Shown piece after piece: positions 33,183-43,000 of a stretch of 64,000 nucleotides of DNA. Position numbers and translations under genes: made by a program. How positions within the stretch are numbered: position 1 is the first letter of the stretch; every line of letters begins with the position of its first letter. The notes beneath the pieces were generated by a model that was not told the DNA's origin, did no database searches, and saw only the letters and a list, made by a program, of their open reading frames with translations. Source of the stretch: Flavobacterium ichthyis. Its GTDB lineage: Bacteria; Bacteroidota; Bacteroidia; Flavobacteriales; Flavobacteriaceae. The stretch spans positions 56,260 through 120,259 of the forward strand of contig NZ_JAABLM010000010.1 of the NCBI RefSeq assembly GCF_009915155.1, given 5' to 3'.

Positions 33183-33335
33183 CGTTAGGTGGTGTTTGAA
33201 ATAAATTTACAAAGAATGAACGGTTATGTTTTTAAACGAAGTGGTTTTTAACCAATTTATAACGTTTTTTTGATTGTATGAATTTTTGTCAAGCAACCTT
33301 TTTTTTGAAATAGCATCTCTAGAAAAAATAAAAAC

Positions 33336-33701
33336 ATGAAAAAAATAATTTTACTATTAATTGTGTTAACATTGGGTTGTAGTAACGATGATGATAATCA
33401 GCGATATTGCACTGAAGAATTTGTTTTTGGGTTAGAAGTAACCGTGAAAAATGCCGAAACCGGAGCCAATTTACAAGAAGGAGTAACCGTTGTTGCCACA
33501 GATGGAAATTATTCCGAAACTTTAGAATTGGCGTATTATGGACTCTCAACTTTTCTTGGAGCAGGTGAAAGGCGTGGAAATTATACCCTAACAGTTACCA
33601 AAGCAGGTTTTCAAACGTATGTATCGCAACCCATAAACGTAACCGCTGACGAGTGTCATGTCATTACCGAAAGAGTTACTGTGGAGCTACAGCCTGAATA
33701 A
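33336..33701 (+). CDS. Small lipoprotein with carboxypeptidase-regulatory-like fold
   Basis: A 121-residue lipoprotein. Signal MKKIILLLIVLTLGC puts the lipidated Cys at 15, followed by SNDDDNQ. The rest is a single beta-sandwich resembling a carboxypeptidase-regulatory-like domain: EVTVKNAETGANLQEGVTVVA, then GNYTLTVTKAGFQTY. Two cysteines (in RYCTEE and DECHVI) may form a disulfide. I cannot give it a function. It stands alone and ends at a bidirectional terminator. Confidence 0.75.
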   Translation: MKKIILLLIVLTLGCSNDDDNQRYCTEEFVFGLEVTVKNAETGANLQEGVTVVATDGNYSETLELAYYGLSTFLGAGERRGNYTLTVTKAGFQTYVSQPINVTADECHVITERVTVELQPE

Positions 33702-33726
33702 TTTTTTAAAAAGATAAAAACAAAAA

Positions 33727-33753
33727 AAATTCCCGGAATTTCCGGGAATTTCT
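33727..33753. terminator. Bidirectional terminator, lipoprotein / outer-membrane protein
   Basis: AAATTCCCGGAA and TTCCGGGAATTT form a near-perfect hairpin with A-rich and T-rich flanks. Confidence 0.8.
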
Positions 33754-33756
33754 TTA

Positions 33757-34536
33757 TTAATTGATGTAATAAATATAACCTACGTTCAGCCATACGAGCC
33801 AATCGTTAGCCTTATTTTCTGGATATCTATTTGGATCGGGATTTAATCCATCAACCCAGTTTGAAAAATAATATTGAAATCTTAAATCTATCATTAAATC
33901 GGAAAGTTCGCTTAATTTATATCGTGTTCCTACACTAGAAACGATAGACCAAGTTGTGCCGCTGTCATTTCTAAAAGCATCACGATATTTTTCGGGAGTG
34001 TTGATAATGGTTAATGGTCCGGTTGTAGAAGTAGCTTCCGGATCAAAATAACTAAATTGCGCTCCAAGACTCACAAATGGTGCAAAACTTCCTCTACTTA
34101 CTGTAAAATCACGAATACTCCAAGGAAAATATTCTAATTGCATCCCAATATTAGTTACAGCAGTTTCACCACGCATGTTGCGAAGCTGTTCTGCAATAAC
34201 TGAGGTTCGAGATTCATCAACCCATTTACCAAAATGTTTTAACTGGGTTTTATTATAAGACAATTCACTACGTAACTTAAAGTGATCGCTAAAATAAGAA
34301 TAGGATCGCATACAGTTACATTCAGGATTATATGCAAAATTTAAATAATGCACAATACCTATTCCGTATCCGGTGTTGCCAGCATTTGTACTCATGTCTC
34401 GACGTTCACCATAATCAGATTGCATGGCAACCGGACCTGCAATTACACCAACTTCGTGGCCTAAACCAAATTGTGCAACGCTATTTTGAAGTCCTCCAAA
34501 CATCAATGTTATTATGAGGAGTATTTTTTTAGGCAT
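33757..34536 (-). CDS. Outer-membrane beta-barrel protein (THC0290_0291-like)
   Basis: A 259-residue exported protein. Signal peptide about 1-21 (ending SVAQ), then amphipathic strands with aromatic girdles, ending in VWLNVGYIYYIN, like a small outer-membrane barrel. CNCM near the middle contains two close cysteines. In layout it resembles the flavobacterial family annotated as THC0290_0291, but that is from memory and no function is known. It diverges from gdhA. A shared regulatory region of 264 nt separates them; besides the gdhA -7 element I see no other signal there. Confidence 0.65.
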   Translation of the reverse strand: MPKKILLIITLMFGGLQNSVAQFGLGHEVGVIAGPVAMQSDYGERRDMSTNAGNTGYGIGIVHYLNFAYNPECNCMRSYSYFSDHFKLRSELSYNKTQLKHFGKWVDESRTSVIAEQLRNMRGETAVTNIGMQLEYFPWSIRDFTVSRGSFAPFVSLGAQFSYFDPEATSTTGPLTIINTPEKYRDAFRNDSGTTWSIVSSVGTRYKLSELSDLMIDLRFQYYFSNWVDGLNPDPNRYPENKANDWLVWLNVGYIYYIN

Positions 34537-34746
34537 TTATTTCGGGTTAAATCATTTTTGCCAACAAATATATAAAAACAAAAATTACATACTAAAATAA
34601 ATAACTAAAATACTTTTTTTCTTCACAAAAATGTCTTAAAAACCTATAAAACGCTGTATTAAAGATAAGTTTCATTTCTATTTCTTAACAAAAAAATAAA
34701 TTACCACTCTTACGCAAAAAAACTTAGGTAATATTTAACTATAATG

Positions 34747-34754
34747 TATATTTG
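34747..34754 (+). promoter_or_regulatory. -7 element of gdhA
   Basis: TATATTTG fits TAnnTTTG. The ATG lies 46 nt downstream. No good TTG is seen upstream. Confidence 0.5.
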
Positions 34755-34800
34755 TGCGGTAAAACGAAAACGTTTTCAATAACGTAATAACTTAATAATC

Positions 34801-36144
34801 ATGACAGAAAGCATTAATTCTTTTGTTGAAGCAGTTGCTAAAAGAAACCAAAACGAGCCTGAATTTTTACAGGCTGTGAAAGAAGTTGCAGAAACAGTGA
34901 TTCCTTTCATCGAAGAAAATAAAAAATACCAAAATAAAATGCTCCTCGAAAGAATGGTCGAGGCAGAACGTATTATCACTTTCCGTGTTGTTTGGATTGA
35001 TGATGCTGGAAATACACAAGTTAACAGAGGTTACAGAATTCAAATGAACTCTGCGATTGGTCCATATAAAGGAGGAATTCGTTTCCATCCATCAGTAAAT
35101 TTGAGCATCCTTAAATTTTTAGCTTTTGAACAAACTTTTAAAAATAGCTTGACTACGTTACCAATGGGTGGCGGAAAAGGAGGAGCTGATTTTGATCCAA
35201 AAGGAAAATCTGATAATGAAATCATGAAATTCTGCCAAGCGTTTATGACAGAATTGTCAAAACACATTGGTGATAATACTGACGTTCCAGCTGGAGATAT
35301 TGGCGTTGGCGGAAGAGAAGTAGGTTACATGTTTGGCCAATACAAAAGACTTAGAAATGAATTTACCGGAGTTTTAACCGGAAAAGGAATTTCTTTCGGG
35401 GGTTCATTAATTCGTCCGGAAGCTACAGGTTATGGCGATGTGTATTTTGCACAAAGCATGTTGCAAACTAAAGGCGAAAGTTTCCAAGGAAAAACAGTTG
35501 TCATTTCTGGTTCTGGAAACGTGGCGCAATATGCCGCTCAAAAAGCCACTCAATTAGGCGGAAAAGTAGTAACACTATCGGACTCGGCTGGATATATTTA
35601 TGATGCTGAAGGAATTGATGCTGAAAAATTAGCACACGTGATGCAAATTAAAAATGTGGACTACGCAAGAATCAGCGAATATGTCAAAAAGTACCCTAAT
35701 GCAAAATATGTGGCCGGAAAACGTCCGTGGGAAGTAAAATGTGATGTGGCTTTGCCATGTGCCACTCAAAACGAATTAAACGGTGAAGAAGCAAAAATGT
35801 TAGTAGATAACGGTTGTATTTGTGTGGCTGAAGGCGCAAATATGCCGTCAACTCCAGAAGCAATTGAAGTATTTCACAAAGCAAAAATTCTTTTTGCACC
35901 TGGAAAAGCTTCTAATGCAGGAGGTGTTGCCACTTCCGGTTTAGAAATGTCGCAAAACTCTCTTCGATTAAGTTGGACTTCAGAAGAAGTAGATGAGCGT
36001 TTGAAAAAAATCATGTTAGACATTCACGCTTCATGTGTAAAATATGGTTCAGATGGTAACGGCTACGTAGATTACGTAAAAGGAGCCAACATTGCAGGTT
36101 TCGTAAAAGTAGCTGATGCCATGTTAGCGCAAGGCGTTGTGTAA
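34801..36144 (+). CDS. gdhA: NADP-specific glutamate dehydrogenase
   Basis: Aminates 2-oxoglutarate to glutamate with NADPH, a main route of ammonia assimilation. 447 residues, the length of hexameric GdhA. Signatures are GPYKGGIRFHPSVN, the catalytic Lys in LPMGGGKGGADFDP, DVPAGDIGVGGREVGYMFG, and the NADP-binding VVISGSGNVAQYAAQ. The gene stands alone between its promoter and a strong terminator. Confidence 0.97.
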   Translation: MTESINSFVEAVAKRNQNEPEFLQAVKEVAETVIPFIEENKKYQNKMLLERMVEAERIITFRVVWIDDAGNTQVNRGYRIQMNSAIGPYKGGIRFHPSVNLSILKFLAFEQTFKNSLTTLPMGGGKGGADFDPKGKSDNEIMKFCQAFMTELSKHIGDNTDVPAGDIGVGGREVGYMFGQYKRLRNEFTGVLTGKGISFGGSLIRPEATGYGDVYFAQSMLQTKGESFQGKTVVISGSGNVAQYAAQKATQLGGKVVTLSDSAGYIYDAEGIDAEKLAHVMQIKNVDYARISEYVKKYPNAKYVAGKRPWEVKCDVALPCATQNELNGEEAKMLVDNGCICVAEGANMPSTPEAIEVFHKAKILFAPGKASNAGGVATSGLEMSQNSLRLSWTSEEVDERLKKIMLDIHASCVKYGSDGNGYVDYVKGANIAGFVKVADAMLAQGVV

Positions 36145-36170
36145 ATTTTTACAAAAAATAAAACTGAAAA

Positions 36171-36200
36171 ATGCCTTCTTTTAAACGGAAGGCATTTTTT
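36171..36200 (+). terminator. Intrinsic terminator of gdhA
   Basis: ATGCCTTC pairs with GGAAGGCAT (one G-U or bulge) followed by a run of eight T. Confidence 0.85.
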
Positions 36201-36252
36201 TTAGATAAATTTTTGTCAATTGATATGAAAATCGAAATAAAACCGTTTGTAG

Positions 36253-36260
36253 TATATTTG
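36253..36260 (+). promoter_or_regulatory. -7 element of porZ
   Basis: TATATTTG fits TAnnTTTG, 19 nt before the ATG. An upstream TTG at the right spacing is not obvious. Confidence 0.45.
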
Positions 36261-36279
36261 TAGCCAATACTTAAAAAAC

Positions 36280-38571
36280 ATGAAAAAGCAGCTGCTTCTT
36301 TTTTTTATCATTTTCCTTTCAAGCACCGTTTTTGCCCAAAATAATTTGGTTTGGAAAAGTTATTTTTCCTACAACCAAGTCAACGATTTGACAGAAGCCA
36401 ACACCCAAATTACAGCTGCTACACAAAAAGCACTTTTTTCGCAAAATCTTGCCACCAACGAACTTAAAACGATTACCACAATTGACGGTCTTTCCGGGCA
36501 AGATATTTCCGCAATTTTTTACAGTGCCACTTTTAACAAAACTATAATTGGTCATAATAACGGTTTAATTTTGGTGAGAAATGAAACCGACGGCAATATC
36601 GTGATTGCTCCCGGAATTCGAGACCAAGCAGGCGTTTCGCCCACTAGAAAAAAAATCAACCATTTCTACGAACACGAAGGAATATTATATATTTCAACTG
36701 ATTTTGGCGTAGTACAATTTAACTTGACCAACAATCTTTTTGGTGATACTTATTTAATTGGAACTTCTGGTCAAGAAGTCATGGCTTATCAATCTACAGT
36801 TTTAAACGGAAATATTTACGTTGCCACCAATCAAGGTATTCGTTCGGCAAGCCTTGCTAATCCTAATCTTAACGATTTTGCACAATGGCAAACTTTTGAT
36901 GCTGGTTCATGGATTGGCGTGACCACTCACGGAAATATTTTGGCTGCCGTCAATACCTCAGGAGTGGCTTCGCGACACAACGGAACTTCTTTTGTGGCTT
37001 TCGCCAATATTTCTCAGCAAGCCGTTGATTTCAGGTCTTTTAACGGAAATCTTACAATCACAACAGCTAACAATGTTTACGTTTTTGATGCTAATTATTC
37101 GCAATTGGTGCAGTACCAAAGCAATTTTTATGCAGACGAAATCGTTACATTTAATTGCGGAACAACAATTAGCAACCAAATTTTCATAGGTACCAATCAA
37201 GCCGGAATCATCAAAGTTCCCTTAAATAATTTAGCAAACGGCATCAGCATTAAACCTGATGGACCTTCCCGAAATAATATTTTTGCGTTAAGCGTTACTC
37301 CTTCGGGAAATATCTGGACGGTTTATGGAGGTTATAACGTGTTTTACGTTCCAGACGTGAGTAGTTACGGCATTAGTAAATTTTCTGAAACTGGCTGGCT
37401 CAACATCCCTTTTGAAGAAACCATGAACGCTAATTCACTAGTGCGAATTGCTGTAAATCCGCAGGATGAAAATAATGTTTTTATCAGTTCGTTTCACAGC
37501 GGTTTAATCGAAATTCAAAACGATGTTGTCATTGCAAAATACAATCATCTAACGCCAAACGGTCCCGAAGCCTTAATCTTTCCGCCAGACCCTAACTACA
37601 AATCTGTAAGAATAAATGGTTTAGCTTTCGACCGAAATAATGATTTGTGGTTTAATAATTCTTTGATTTCTAATGCTTTAAAAGTTCGTAGAGCAAATGG
37701 TTCTTGGCAAAGTTACTCAGTTGAAAATGTTTTGAATACCATTGAACAAAATTATTCCCGAATGGTGATTGACAAAAACGGCACGAAGTGGTTTGGTTCA
37801 GAACAACAAACATTGATTGGGTTTAACGAAAATGTAACGCCAAATTTTAAACGTGTCACTTCTGACGAAGACGAAGGCTTGCCATTAAACAACAACATCA
37901 CTGCAGTTGCGGTAGATAACAGTAACCGTCTTTGGATTGGTAGTATGAAAGGTTTGCGAGTGATGGCTGGAGTGGATCGTTTTTTAGGCGAAGGCGAACT
38001 CAAATCTAATCCTATTATTATTTTGGAAGATGGTTTGGCGCAAGAACTTTTATACGAACAATACATTACAGATATTCGTGTCGATGGTTCTAACCGAAAG
38101 TGGATTGGAACCGCTGATTCTGGAGTATTTTTAGTTTCGGCAAATGGTCAAGAAACGATTCATCATTTTACCATCGAAAATTCGCCTTTACCGTCTAACA
38201 ATATTTTCGACATTGATATCAATGAAGCTACCGGCGAAGTTTTTTTTGCTACCGAATCCGGAATGATTTCGTTTCTTGGAACTGCAACGCAAGGTGCGGA
38301 AAGCTTGGCAAACGTATATATTTATCCTAATCCCGTTCGGCCGGAATTTACCGGAACCGTAAAAATTGCCGGATTAATTGACGATGCCAATGTAAAAATC
38401 ACTGATATTGAAGGTAATTTAGTTTTTGAAACCACCTCTCAAGGAGGTACAATTGAATGGGATACCCGTGCTTTTGGAAAATATCGAGTGGCTTCCGGCG
38501 TTTACATGGTTTTCATCGCATCGGAAGATGGCACGGAAACCAAAGTGAAAAAAGTGATGATTATTCGCTAA
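36280..38571 (+). CDS. porZ: Type IX secretion system protein PorZ
   Basis: A 763-residue exported protein. Signal peptide about 1-19 (ending STVFAQ). Residues about 25-660 form two beta-propeller domains of the two-component-regulator type, with repeated blocks such as GLSGQDISAIFY, DLWFNN and SNRLWIGSMKGL. The last about 90 residues, from NVYIYPNPVRPEF to KVKKVMIIR, are a T9SS C-terminal sorting domain. In Porphyromonas gingivalis, PorZ is part of the attachment complex that joins anionic LPS to secreted proteins. The adjacent recO gene (17 nt downstream) is the usual neighbour in this phylum, which supports the call. Confidence 0.88.
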   Translation: MKKQLLLFFIIFLSSTVFAQNNLVWKSYFSYNQVNDLTEANTQITAATQKALFSQNLATNELKTITTIDGLSGQDISAIFYSATFNKTIIGHNNGLILVRNETDGNIVIAPGIRDQAGVSPTRKKINHFYEHEGILYISTDFGVVQFNLTNNLFGDTYLIGTSGQEVMAYQSTVLNGNIYVATNQGIRSASLANPNLNDFAQWQTFDAGSWIGVTTHGNILAAVNTSGVASRHNGTSFVAFANISQQAVDFRSFNGNLTITTANNVYVFDANYSQLVQYQSNFYADEIVTFNCGTTISNQIFIGTNQAGIIKVPLNNLANGISIKPDGPSRNNIFALSVTPSGNIWTVYGGYNVFYVPDVSSYGISKFSETGWLNIPFEETMNANSLVRIAVNPQDENNVFISSFHSGLIEIQNDVVIAKYNHLTPNGPEALIFPPDPNYKSVRINGLAFDRNNDLWFNNSLISNALKVRRANGSWQSYSVENVLNTIEQNYSRMVIDKNGTKWFGSEQQTLIGFNENVTPNFKRVTSDEDEGLPLNNNITAVAVDNSNRLWIGSMKGLRVMAGVDRFLGEGELKSNPIIILEDGLAQELLYEQYITDIRVDGSNRKWIGTADSGVFLVSANGQETIHHFTIENSPLPSNNIFDIDINEATGEVFFATESGMISFLGTATQGAESLANVYIYPNPVRPEFTGTVKIAGLIDDANVKITDIEGNLVFETTSQGGTIEWDTRAFGKYRVASGVYMVFIASEDGTETKVKKVMIIR

Positions 38572-38588
38572 AAATTTTTTCCTAAAAA

Positions 38589-39293
38589 ATGCTCGTCAAA
38601 ACCAAAGCCATTGTCATCAGTTCCTTAAAATATCAGGAAAAAAGTTTGATTGTAAAATGTTTTACAGCTTCGGATGGATTAAAAAGTTACTTTGTTCACA
38701 ACGCTTTTACCGGAAAAAATAACCGACAAAAGTCGAGCTATTTCCAACCCTTAAATTTACTCGAAATTGAAGCGGTTCACAAAAACAAAGGCACACTCGA
38801 AAATTTTAAAGAAATTCGTTTTTTTTCGCCTTATCACAATATCAATACCGACGTTTATAAAAGCACCATCGCTATTTTTTTGTCCGAAGTGTTGCATTAT
38901 TGTTTACACGAAAATGACGCCAATCCACCTTTTTACCAATACCTCGAAACCGCTTTTTTGTGGCTGGACAACCACGATGAAACCGCTAATTTCCATTTGA
39001 TTTTATTGGCAGAAATGACCAAGTTTCTCGGCTTTTTTCCGGATACTTCCGAAGGAAATTTTTTCGAAATGACCGAGGGTTTTTTTACCGAAAGAGAAAG
39101 CCTGACTTGTCTTTCCGCAGAAGAGTCGCTTTTGTTTAAAAAATTACTCGAAATCAAATTCGATAATCCGCTGGTTTTTTCGGTAAAACAACGCCGTTTG
39201 TTGCTCAAAATTTTGATGGATTATTACAGTCTTCATATCGAAAGTTTCCGTCATCCCAAGTCGCTCGAAGTATTGACGGAAGTTTTTTCTTAA
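38589..39293 (+). CDS. recO: DNA repair protein RecO
   Basis: Mediates loading of RecA on SSB-coated DNA with RecR. 234 residues, typical length. The N-terminal OB domain begins VKTKAIVISSLKYQEKSLIVKCFT, followed by HNAFTGKNNRQKSSYFQPLNLLE, a RecO hallmark. The C-terminal zinc-finger cysteines of many RecO proteins are absent, as in other Bacteroidota. It follows porZ by 17 nt and converges with alkB, overlapping its end by 4 nt. Confidence 0.93.
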   Translation: MLVKTKAIVISSLKYQEKSLIVKCFTASDGLKSYFVHNAFTGKNNRQKSSYFQPLNLLEIEAVHKNKGTLENFKEIRFFSPYHNINTDVYKSTIAIFLSEVLHYCLHENDANPPFYQYLETAFLWLDNHDETANFHLILLAEMTKFLGFFPDTSEGNFFEMTEGFFTERESLTCLSAEESLLFKKLLEIKFDNPLVFSVKQRRLLLKILMDYYSLHIESFRHPKSLEVLTEVFS

Positions 39294-39892
39294 TCGATTA
39301 TCGTTCGAAACGTCAGGTTAATTCTGGGAGATTTTACTTTTTTTGTGGGCGGCAATCTGTGTAACCAGTTCGTTTGCGTTTCGTCTTTCATCAATAATAA
39401 ACTGCCGTGTTCTAAAAATGTAGAAACAGTTTCCGCGGTTTTTTTGTGCTTAAACGCAAATTTCCTTTCTGCACCAAAACTCAACGAAGCAATGGAAGTA
39501 TGTTTGCCCAAAGCTTTTTCATCATCGCTATGCCAAGCCATGCCTTCATCGCCGTCGTGGTATAAATTGAGCAAGCAAGAATTGTAAATCGTTCCGGTTT
39601 TTTCTTCGGCTAAATTTTTTAGTTCGAGCAATTCTTCTGTCCAAGGCAAAGCAGTTTTAGTGGTTTTTGAATAAGTATAATCAAAATTTTTATCGCCATA
39701 CCACGCCACTTTTCTTTTGGTAATAATCAATTTGCCAAAAATAATCGCTTCGTCATTTTTCCATTCAATCGAATGCATTAGTTTCTCATAATAAAAATCA
39801 GCTTTTTCTCTCGGAATTATTTTTCCGAAATAAATCACATTTCCGCCGTAAGGCAAAATATTTTGAAGCGGATTTTGGTCAAAAAGATTCAT
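39290..39892 (-). CDS. alkB: AlkB-type alpha-ketoglutarate-dependent dioxygenase
   Basis: Removes alkyl groups from DNA bases by Fe(II)/2-oxoglutarate oxidation. The 200-residue protein carries the iron site HxD in MAWHSDDEKALG, a later His in NWLHRLPP, and the 2-oxoglutarate-binding RINLTFR near the C-terminus. NSCLLNLYHDGDEG is also family-typical. This is the shorter ALKBH2/3-like type common in Bacteroidota rather than E. coli AlkB proper. It converges with recO, 4 nt overlapping. Confidence 0.92.
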   Translation of the reverse strand: MNLFDQNPLQNILPYGGNVIYFGKIIPREKADFYYEKLMHSIEWKNDEAIIFGKLIITKRKVAWYGDKNFDYTYSKTTKTALPWTEELLELKNLAEEKTGTIYNSCLLNLYHDGDEGMAWHSDDEKALGKHTSIASLSFGAERKFAFKHKKTAETVSTFLEHGSLLLMKDETQTNWLHRLPPTKKVKSPRINLTFRTIID

Positions 39893-40017
39893 TTTAAACT
39901 AATTTTTAATCGAATAATTTCTAACAAAAAAATGAAATTTCCCTCGAATTATTTTTCCATAAAAATAACATTTCAAAATGATAAAAACCAACCGACTTAT
40001 TTCAGAAAAAAAATCAT

Positions 40018-40025
40018 TACTTTCG
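40018..40025 (+). promoter_or_regulatory. -7 element of ileS; decides the start codon
   Basis: TACTTTCG is one mismatch from TAnnTTTG and lies 28 nt before the ATG at 40053. It sits inside the upstream extension of the open frame (from 39978), so the later ATG is the likely start. Confidence 0.5.
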
Positions 40026-40052
40026 CAAATCTATTTTAGAAAAAGGCAAATA

Positions 40053-43000
40053 ATGAATACTAAATTTACTGAATACAAAGCACTTGACCTTCCAACAGTA
40101 GCGTCTGAAATGCTTGATTTCTGGAAAAAACAAAATATTTTTGAAAAAAGCGTAACTACTCGCGAAGGACAACAACCCTACGTGTTTTTTGAAGGACCGC
40201 CATCTGCAAACGGTTTACCGGGAATTCACCACGTTATGGCACGTTCTATCAAAGATATTTTTTGCCGATACAAAACTCAAAAAGGTTTTCAGGTGAAGAG
40301 AAAAGCTGGTTGGGACACGCATGGACTTCCGGTAGAATTGGGAACTGAAAAAGAATTAGGCATTACCAAGGAAGACATTGGAACAAAAATTTCGATTGAA
40401 GATTATAACGAAGCTTGTAAAAAAACCGTCATGCGTTACACCGATGTGTGGAATGATTTGACCGAAAAAATGGGCTATTGGGTGGATATGGAAAATCCGT
40501 ATGTGACCTACAAACCTAAATATATGGAAACGGTTTGGTGGCTTTTAAAACAGATTTATAATAAAAATTTGTTGTACAAAGGTTACACCATTCAGCCGTA
40601 TTCGCCAAAAGCCGGAACCGGATTATCTTCTCACGAAGTGAACCAACCCGGAACGTATCGTGATGTTACCGACACAACCATTGTGGCGCAATTTCGTGCC
40701 CTAACCCCCAAAGGGGAAACTGGCAACTCAATTGCAAAGGCTTTCGGCATCGACTCTCCCCCTTCGGGGGAGTTGGAGGGGGCTTTTTATTTCTTGGCAT
40801 GGACGACAACACCTTGGACTTTGCCTTCAAATACCGCTTTAACCGTTGGGCCAAAAATTGATTATGTTTTAGTCAAAACATTTAACCAATATACTTTCGA
40901 ACCAATCAATGTGATTTTGGCAAAAAATTTGGTTTCGAAACAATTCGTAAAAAATTATTTTGAAAGCAAAGAAGAATCCGACTTCAAAAAGTACGCAACT
41001 GTTCCCCCTTCGGGGGTTAGGGGGCCGATTCCTTTCCAAATTTTAGCCGAAGCAAAAGGCGAGGATTTAGTCGGAATTCAATACGAACAATTGTTGCCGT
41101 ATGCCTTGCCGTACCAAAATCCGGAAAATGCTTTTAGAGTAATTTCGGGAGATTTTGTTACAACAGAAGATGGAACCGGAATTGTTCATACAGCTCCAAC
41201 TTTTGGGGCAGACGATGCCAAGGTTGCCAAAGAAGCTTCGCCAGAAGTGCCGCCAATGTTGGTTTTAGACCAAAACGGAAATCCGGTTCCATTGGTTAAT
41301 TTGCAAGGAAAATTCATTGAAAATTTAGGAGAACTTTCGGGCAAATACGTTAAAAATGAATATTATAATGATGGCGAAGCTCCAGAAAAATCGGTAGATG
41401 TAGAAATTGCCATCAAATTAAAAGAAGAAAATAAAGCCTTTAAGGTAGAAAAATACGTTCACAGTTATCCGCATTGCTGGCGAACTGACAAGCCAATTTT
41501 GTATTATCCTTTGGATTCTTGGTTTATCAAAATCACAGAGGTAAAGGAACGCATGTTTGATTTAAACGAGACCATCAACTGGAAACCGAAGGCAACTGGT
41601 GAAGGGCGATTTGGGAATTGGCTCAAAAATGCGAACGACTGGAATCTTTCACGTTCACGTTATTGGGGAATTCCTTTGCCTATTTGGCGTACGGAAGATA
41701 AATCCGAAGAAATTTTGATTGGTTCGGTTGAAGAATTGTACAACGAAATCGAAAAATCAATCGCAGCTGGTTTCCAAAAAGAAAATCCGTTTAAAGGTTT
41801 TGTTTTAGGCGATATGTCTGACGAAAATTACGAATGGATTGACCTTCATAAAAACGTGGTGGACAACATTGTTTTGGTTTCGCCTTCCGGCAAAAAGATG
41901 AATCGCGAAACAGATTTGATTGACGTTTGGTTCGATTCTGGAGCGATGCCTTATGCTCAATGGCATTATCCTTTTGAAAACAAAGAAAAAATTGACGGAA
42001 ACAAAGATTTTCCAGCCGATTTTATTGCAGAAGGTGTTGATCAAACGCGTGGTTGGTTTTACACTTTGCACGCCATCGGGACTTTGGTTTTTGACAATGT
42101 AGCGTATAAAAATGTCGTGTCAAACGGTTTGGTTTTGGACAAAAACGGACAAAAAATGTCCAAACGTCTTGGAAACGCGGTAGATCCGTTTACTACTTTA
42201 GGTGATTTTGGTGCCGATGCAACCCGTTGGTACATGATTGCTAATGCCAATCCTTGGGACAATTTAAAATTTGATTTAGAAGGAGTTGCTGAAGTTCGCC
42301 GGAAATTTTTCGGAACACTCTACAACACTTATTCATTTTTTGCTTTATATGCCAATGTCGATGGTTTTTCTTATGCTGAAGCCGAAATTCCGCTGGAAAA
42401 AAGACCGGAAATTGACCGTTGGATTCTCTCGGAATTAAATACTTTGGTTAAAAATGTAGATGAATTTTATGCCGATTATGAACCAACTCGTGCAGCAAGA
42501 GCTATTTCTGAATTTGTTCAGGAAAATTTGAGCAACTGGTATGTTCGTTTGTGCCGAAGACGTTTTTGGAAAGGGGATTATGCCGAAGATAAAATTGCAG
42601 CTTACCAAACGCTTTATACCTGCTTGATTACCGTAGCAAAATTAGGAGCACCAATCGCTCCATTCTATATGGACAGGCTTTACAAAGACCTTACTTCCGC
42701 GACAAATAAGGAAAATTTTGAAAGTGTACACTTGTCAGATTTCCCGAAATATGCTGATAACTTTGTTGATAAATCGCTCGAAAGCAGAATGCAGAAAGCG
42801 CAAACCATTTCTTCCTTAGTATTATCACTTCGGAAAAAAGAAATGATTAAAGTACGTCAACCGTTGCAAAAGGTAATGATTCCGGTACTTGACGCCAAAC
42901 AAAAAGCGGAAATTGAAGCAGTTTCTGACCTGATAAAAGCCGAAGTAAACGTAAAAGAAATTGAGCTTTTAGACGACGCTTCGGATATATTGGTAAAGCA

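Noticed and set aside
39978..40052. 25-residue N-terminal extension of IleRS
   Set aside because: It contains the -7 promoter element and is not part of known IleRS proteins.
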